Source of the DNA: a virus
DNA length: 23,820 bases
Virus record (IMG/VR): IMGVR_UViG_3300020428_000083
Location: 1-23,820 of that record
Direction: 5' to 3' (one strand)
Below the pieces are notes generated by a model that was not told the DNA's origin, searched no databases, and worked only from the letters and a program-made list of their open reading frames with translations. Numbering within the stretch: the stretch's first letter is position 1; every line of letters starts with the position of its first letter. Shown one piece after another: positions 20,872-23,820 of this stretch. The position numbers were made by a program, and so were the translations under genes.

Positions 20872-22914
20872 ATGGATAAGAACTTAAACGTAATAGCAGA
20901 AGAGCTTTTTAATAAAATCAGGGGAAGATTCCCATCTGTAACAATTGGTAACGACGAAGGTAAAGTTACTAATGTACCTACCGAAGCTAGATTTTTTGAT
21001 TTTAACTTTACAGAAGGGGCTAATGACTTAGGTAAAGTAAGTATTAGTTTAGAAGACAAAGCGATTGCTATAATGTATAGTAACAGTTTTATCACAGCAG
21101 AAGATACTTTAACAAAAAACAAATGGTACGATTTTTTAAAAGAGATAAGATTTTTTGCTAAGAAAAGATTACTTAACTTTGATACAAGAGACATAACTAA
21201 GAGTAACTTAAACAAAAGAGATTATAAGTTTTTAGCATCAAATACCGGAGAGCAAACAATGTCAGAATCGAAATTATACGGAACAAGCCGTATTAGCTAT
21301 CAGGATGTTGATTCAGCAAGAATAAACATTAGGCATAATAGATCAGTAAACCCTGATTTACCAGCAGGTAGAACACAATACATCGAAACAATTTACATAG
21401 AAAGTTCAGACGGTGAACGCTTTAAATATCCATACAAACATCTAAGTGGTGCAAGAGCAATGGCAAGACACGTTGCTGAAGGTGGCAAACCATACGATAA
21501 ATTTGGAACACAAATTGTAGGTCTTAGTGAAGAATTAGCAAAACTTAAAAAATTTAAAATGGCATTAGGTCGTAATAACATTATGGCTGAAGGATTATCA
21601 GAATATACTAGTATTGTTACAGATCGTATTGAAGAAATTAAAGAAGGTATTCTTGCTTTACAAACTAAAGAAGCATATGAAATTACAAAAGAAACATTTG
21701 AACATATTTCTGTAGAAGAGAAGACAACCATGCCTGATGAGACTGCTGCTAATTGGATTGATCAACTAACAGTAAAACAATTTAACGAAGAACTTAAAGA
21801 TACTTTTCCTTTTGTATATAGATTAGTAAAAGAAAAAACAACACCTAAAGAACTTAATAACATGGAAGATTTGTTAGGTGAAAATCAAATTGATGAAATT
21901 GCTGGTCCGGTAATAAAGGTTGCAAAAGAACTTTTTACAGCGGCAGGTTTTTCAAAAAAGATTGTAGCTGCACTTGCAACAGTAGGAGGTCTATTTGGAC
22001 TTAAAAAGTTATTAGAAATTACAAGTCTAAAAAATAGCCCATTAGGTAAAGCAATAAAAGCAAAATGTGATTCTGGAGACCCAACAACAATAGTTGACAG
22101 TAATGGTAAAGAATTAGGGTGGTGTGAGCACTATGATCTATTAGACTTATATGCAGAAGCAGATAACTTATCTATTTGGACATTACACTCAATAGTATAT
22201 GATGACAGTCCTTATAAAAATAATCCATATGTAATACGTAGACTGAATAAAGGTCAGTCAGATGAATCAAATGATACTATCGATGTAAAGTTTGGCAAAG
22301 ACGGAAGTATGGAAAAAGCAGATGATAAACCTAAAATTCCAGTAAGTGAATTTATTTTATCATTGTTTGATAGAAACAAAGGTACTTTTCCAAAAGGTGA
22401 AACAGCAGTATTAACAGCAGTAGAAAAAGATTATGGCGAACAGTATATCAACCCTGCTAAACAGTTTATTGAAAAAATTACTACAAAGTTTGAAGAGTTA
22501 AACACAGAAGGCAATGCATACGCACACGCTGTAAGAAAAGCCAAAATGAATGGCAAGAAAAAAGGTGATGTAGTTGACGGCCCAGACGGCGACAAAATTG
22601 AATTAGAAAAGTTTGACCCAAGACAAGAACAAAGCCGTGAAGCTCAAGCAATGGAAGAACTAATGACAGCATATGAGCAAGGTGGCGAAGAATCCCTAGC
22701 AAAAGAAATGGGAATAACTACGCAAGAACTTGATCAAGAAATCAATGAAATGGGTAGAGAACATAACTTACACCCAGACGATGATAGAGATGAAATTATC
22801 GAACGTGTTGTTGAAGCAACAGTTGACAATGCTGATTGGGAAGAACAGTTTGAAGCTATGCAACGATTAGCTGGTTTAGACAGTCAAAAAAAAAGACTAA
22901 CGAATCAAAGTTAG
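20872..22914 (+). CDS. Large unknown protein downstream of terminase, possibly virion-associated
   Basis: 680 aa from the ATG at 20872 (MDKNLNVIAEELFNK). A TTG at 20854 is in frame but lies in the late box and in gp17. The N-terminal 300 residues form a folded domain (FFDFNFTEGANDLGKVSISLED, WYDFLKEIRFFAKKRLLNFDTRDI, LYGTSRISYQ, YIETIYIESSDGERFKYPYKHLSGARAMARHVAEGG) that resembles proteins I associate with uncultured marine T4-like phages, of no known function. Residues about 355-385 are hydrophobic (AGFSKKIVAALATVGGLFGL) and could be amphipathic or membrane-active. The C-terminus is charged and helical. The frame ends just after a nine-A run at 22886-22894, where a -1 shift would join it to the next ORF. 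Confidence 0.8.
   Translation: MDKNLNVIAEELFNKIRGRFPSVTIGNDEGKVTNVPTEARFFDFNFTEGANDLGKVSISLEDKAIAIMYSNSFITAEDTLTKNKWYDFLKEIRFFAKKRLLNFDTRDITKSNLNKRDYKFLASNTGEQTMSESKLYGTSRISYQDVDSARINIRHNRSVNPDLPAGRTQYIETIYIESSDGERFKYPYKHLSGARAMARHVAEGGKPYDKFGTQIVGLSEELAKLKKFKMALGRNNIMAEGLSEYTSIVTDRIEEIKEGILALQTKEAYEITKETFEHISVEEKTTMPDETAANWIDQLTVKQFNEELKDTFPFVYRLVKEKTTPKELNNMEDLLGENQIDEIAGPVIKVAKELFTAAGFSKKIVAALATVGGLFGLKKLLEITSLKNSPLGKAIKAKCDSGDPTTIVDSNGKELGWCEHYDLLDLYAEADNLSIWTLHSIVYDDSPYKNNPYVIRRLNKGQSDESNDTIDVKFGKDGSMEKADDKPKIPVSEFILSLFDRNKGTFPKGETAVLTAVEKDYGEQYINPAKQFIEKITTKFEELNTEGNAYAHAVRKAKMNGKKKGDVVDGPDGDKIELEKFDPRQEQSREAQAMEELMTAYEQGGEESLAKEMGITTQELDQEINEMGREHNLHPDDDRDEIIERVVEATVDNADWEEQFEAMQRLAGLDSQKKRLTNQS
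22886..22894 (+). other. Candidate -1 ribosomal frameshift site (A9 run)
   Basis: In the upstream frame the run reads A AAA AAA followed by AGA, a slippery heptamer (22887-22893). The upstream frame stops at 22912-22914. The -1 frame is open from 22854 and leads without a stop into the 118-aa ORF. A short stem CTAAC/GTTAG (22897-22901, 22910-22914) lies downstream but is weak and close. Confidence 0.5.
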
Positions 22915-22970
22915 CACCAAAATCCCCCGATTGGAAAACTGTTAAACTTTTAGGTGAAACCCTTTATATA

Positions 22971-23327
22971 ATGGGAGACGATATAGAGCACGTTATTGCT
23001 GCAGACGGTTTACCAATATACAATGGTTCTCGCACACAACTAATACGTTACGGTCAAACCAATATAGAAAAAGCAGGATACGGATATCCAACAGATTACA
23101 CTCAAATAATGGACACTTGGATTAATAAAAATCAATATGATGAATTTCGAAAACTAAGAAGTTTATCAAACCCTAGTGATCGTATGCAGCTTGAGTATCT
23201 TAAACTATTACGTCCAAAGTTAAAAAATGTGTCAGGGATTGGACAAAAAATAGATAAATTATTAACATCAGCACCTTTTAAAGGATTTGATGTAGAAATT
23301 GATGATCCTACCTACGGTAACGCATAG
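22971..23327 (+). CDS. Unknown protein, or C-terminal part of the preceding gene by frameshift
   Basis: 118 aa from the first ATG, but the same frame is open back to 22854. The translated segment just upstream (TNESKLAPKSPDWKTVKLLGETLYI) looks like normal protein leading smoothly into MGDDIEHVIAADGLPIYNG. There is no good ribosome site (AGGTGA is 14 bases before the ATG) and no clear late box, and the 56-base gap is wide for this region. So the protein may be made only as a -1 extension of the 680-aa product, giving about 820 aa. The body (SRTQLIRYGQTNIEKAGYGYPTDYTQIMDTWINKNQYDEF) matches no family I know. A homopolymer error or a real mutation splitting one gene would look the same. Confidence 0.65.
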   Translation: MGDDIEHVIAADGLPIYNGSRTQLIRYGQTNIEKAGYGYPTDYTQIMDTWINKNQYDEFRKLRSLSNPSDRMQLEYLKLLRPKLKNVSGIGQKIDKLLTSAPFKGFDVEIDDPTYGNA

Positions 23328-23352
23328 ATTACCAAAAAAGATAAAAAATAGG

Positions 23353-23381
23353 TTGACTTTTACTAAATAATATCGTATAGT
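23353..23381 (+). promoter_or_regulatory. Sigma70-type early promoter (TTGACT, 17 bp, TATAGT) for gp32
   Basis: TTGACT at 23353-23358 and TATAGT at 23376-23381, each one base from consensus, with the ideal 17-bp spacer. Transcription would start near 23388 and give a leader of about 73 bases. Confidence 0.8.
23362..23369 (+). promoter_or_regulatory. Possible T4-like late promoter box inside the gp32 early promoter
   Basis: ACTAAATA lies in the spacer of the sigma70 promoter. If used, both phases of infection would feed gp32 from nested promoters, as expected for a protein needed throughout replication. Confidence 0.45.
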
Positions 23382-23410
23382 ATATATTGTGCTGTACATA
23401 TAAAGGCACA

Positions 23411-23428
23411 AGTAGCAATGTAGCTACT
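23411..23428 (+). promoter_or_regulatory. Hairpin in the gp32 leader, possible autoregulatory element
   Basis: AGTAGC, a six-base loop and GCTACT form a 6-bp hairpin 32 bases before the gp32 ATG. T4 gp32 represses its own translation through a leader pseudoknot. Here loop bases ATGTA (23418-23422) are complementary to TACAT (23395-23399), but that pairing would leave no linker on one side, so the pseudoknot is doubtful. AGGAGG (23448-23453) is the ribosome site. Confidence 0.45.
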
Positions 23429-23460
23429 GCACATAGGCATAACAAATAGGAGGCATAACT

Positions 23461-23820
23461 ATGGCATCATTGGCAGAAATCAGAGCAAAACTGAAAGAAC
23501 AAGAATCACGCACAGGTGGTTCTCAAAGCGGCGGCGGCGATAACGCAATTTACCCATTTTGGAATATCAAAGAAGGCGAGTCGGCAACGATGCGTTTCTT
23601 ACCAGATGGAGATGACACAAACACTTTCTTTTGGAAAGAACGTTTGATGATCAAACTTCCATTTGCAGGAGTTAAAGGTCAAACTGACTCACGTCCTGTA
23701 CAAGTACAAGTTCCTTGTATGGAAATGTACGGAGAAGCATGTCCGGTACTACAAGAAGTACGTCCTTGGTTTAAAGATCCAAGTCTAGAAGATATGGGTC
23801 GTAAGTATTGGAAAAAGCGT
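23461..23820 (+). CDS. gp32: Single-stranded DNA-binding protein (T4 gp32-like), 3' partial
   Basis: 120 codons are visible and the frame runs off the window. MASLAEIRAKLKEQE is a basic N-terminal arm for cooperativity. YPFWNIKEGESATMRFLPDGD, TFFWKERLMIKLPF and VPCMEMYGEACPV follow the gp32 core of marine T4-like phages. Cys86 and Cys94 are candidate zinc ligands of the kind found in T4 gp32. It coats single-stranded DNA in replication and recombination. A perfect AGGAGG, early and possible late promoters and a structured leader indicate strong, controlled expression. Confidence 0.92.
   Translation, partial: MASLAEIRAKLKEQESRTGGSQSGGGDNAIYPFWNIKEGESATMRFLPDGDDTNTFFWKERLMIKLPFAGVKGQTDSRPVQVQVPCMEMYGEACPVLQEVRPWFKDPSLEDMGRKYWKKR

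Noticed and set aside
1-23820. tRNA genes, CRISPR arrays, insertion sequences, attachment sites
   Set aside because: No cloverleaf, regular spaced repeats, transposase or terminal inverted repeats were seen by eye; gaps between genes are short and explained by promoters, leaders and terminators.

Overview
This window is part of the late (virion assembly) region of a T4-like marine myovirus. The supporting genes are the neck, sheath-terminator, terminase, sheath, tube and head-completion proteins (T4 gp13, gp14, gp15, gp16, gp17, gp18, gp19 and gp4 equivalents), a gp1-like deoxynucleotide kinase, and the start of a gp32 single-strand DNA-binding protein. The DNA is AT-rich and the proteins look most like those of marine T4-like phages of cyanobacteria and SAR11-type hosts. 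Lineage and host are inferred from remembered family patterns, not from a search.

Layout. (1) 1-4965, plus strand: two long fibre-like proteins, each with a cupredoxin-like domain, with a complete subtilisin-family protease between them. (2) 8591-4958, minus strand: a late operon of gp14, gp15, a Nudix hydrolase, a cupin protein and a small unknown. (3) 8597-10071, plus strand: gp13, fired from a late promoter back-to-back with that of gp14, then the gp1-like kinase behind a textbook sigma70 promoter. (4) 10351-10016, minus strand: an HNH endonuclease converging on and overlapping the kinase. (5) 10461-14493: a very large tail sheath (1123 aa) and the tail tube, closed by a strong terminator. 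(6) 14583-19211: a tube-domain protein (tube-initiator candidate), a small unknown, the gp4 head-completion nuclease, a methyltransferase-like protein, gp16, and two head- or packaging-associated unknowns, again closed by a terminator. (7) 19277-23327: gp17, a 680-aa unknown and a 118-aa ORF that may be reached by -1 frameshifting. (8) 23353-23820: early-type and late-type promoters and a structured leader for gp32, which runs off the window.

Late genes are marked by an 8-bp box close to GATAAATA, the counterpart of the T4 late promoter TATAAATA. The boxes fall into two spacing classes. Most lie 18-35 nt before a start codon that has a Shine-Dalgarno sequence. Four lie only 5-8 nt before a start codon without one, which predicts leaderless late mRNAs. 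Other points of interest are the cupredoxin ligand sets, flagellin_IN-like repeats inserted in the sheath, a small W-box motif shared by fibre, neck and sheath proteins, a duplicated Cys/HTH-like module next to the terminase, and the poly-A slippery site. No tRNA, CRISPR array or insertion sequence was seen, and no stretch over 300 bases lacks a gene.
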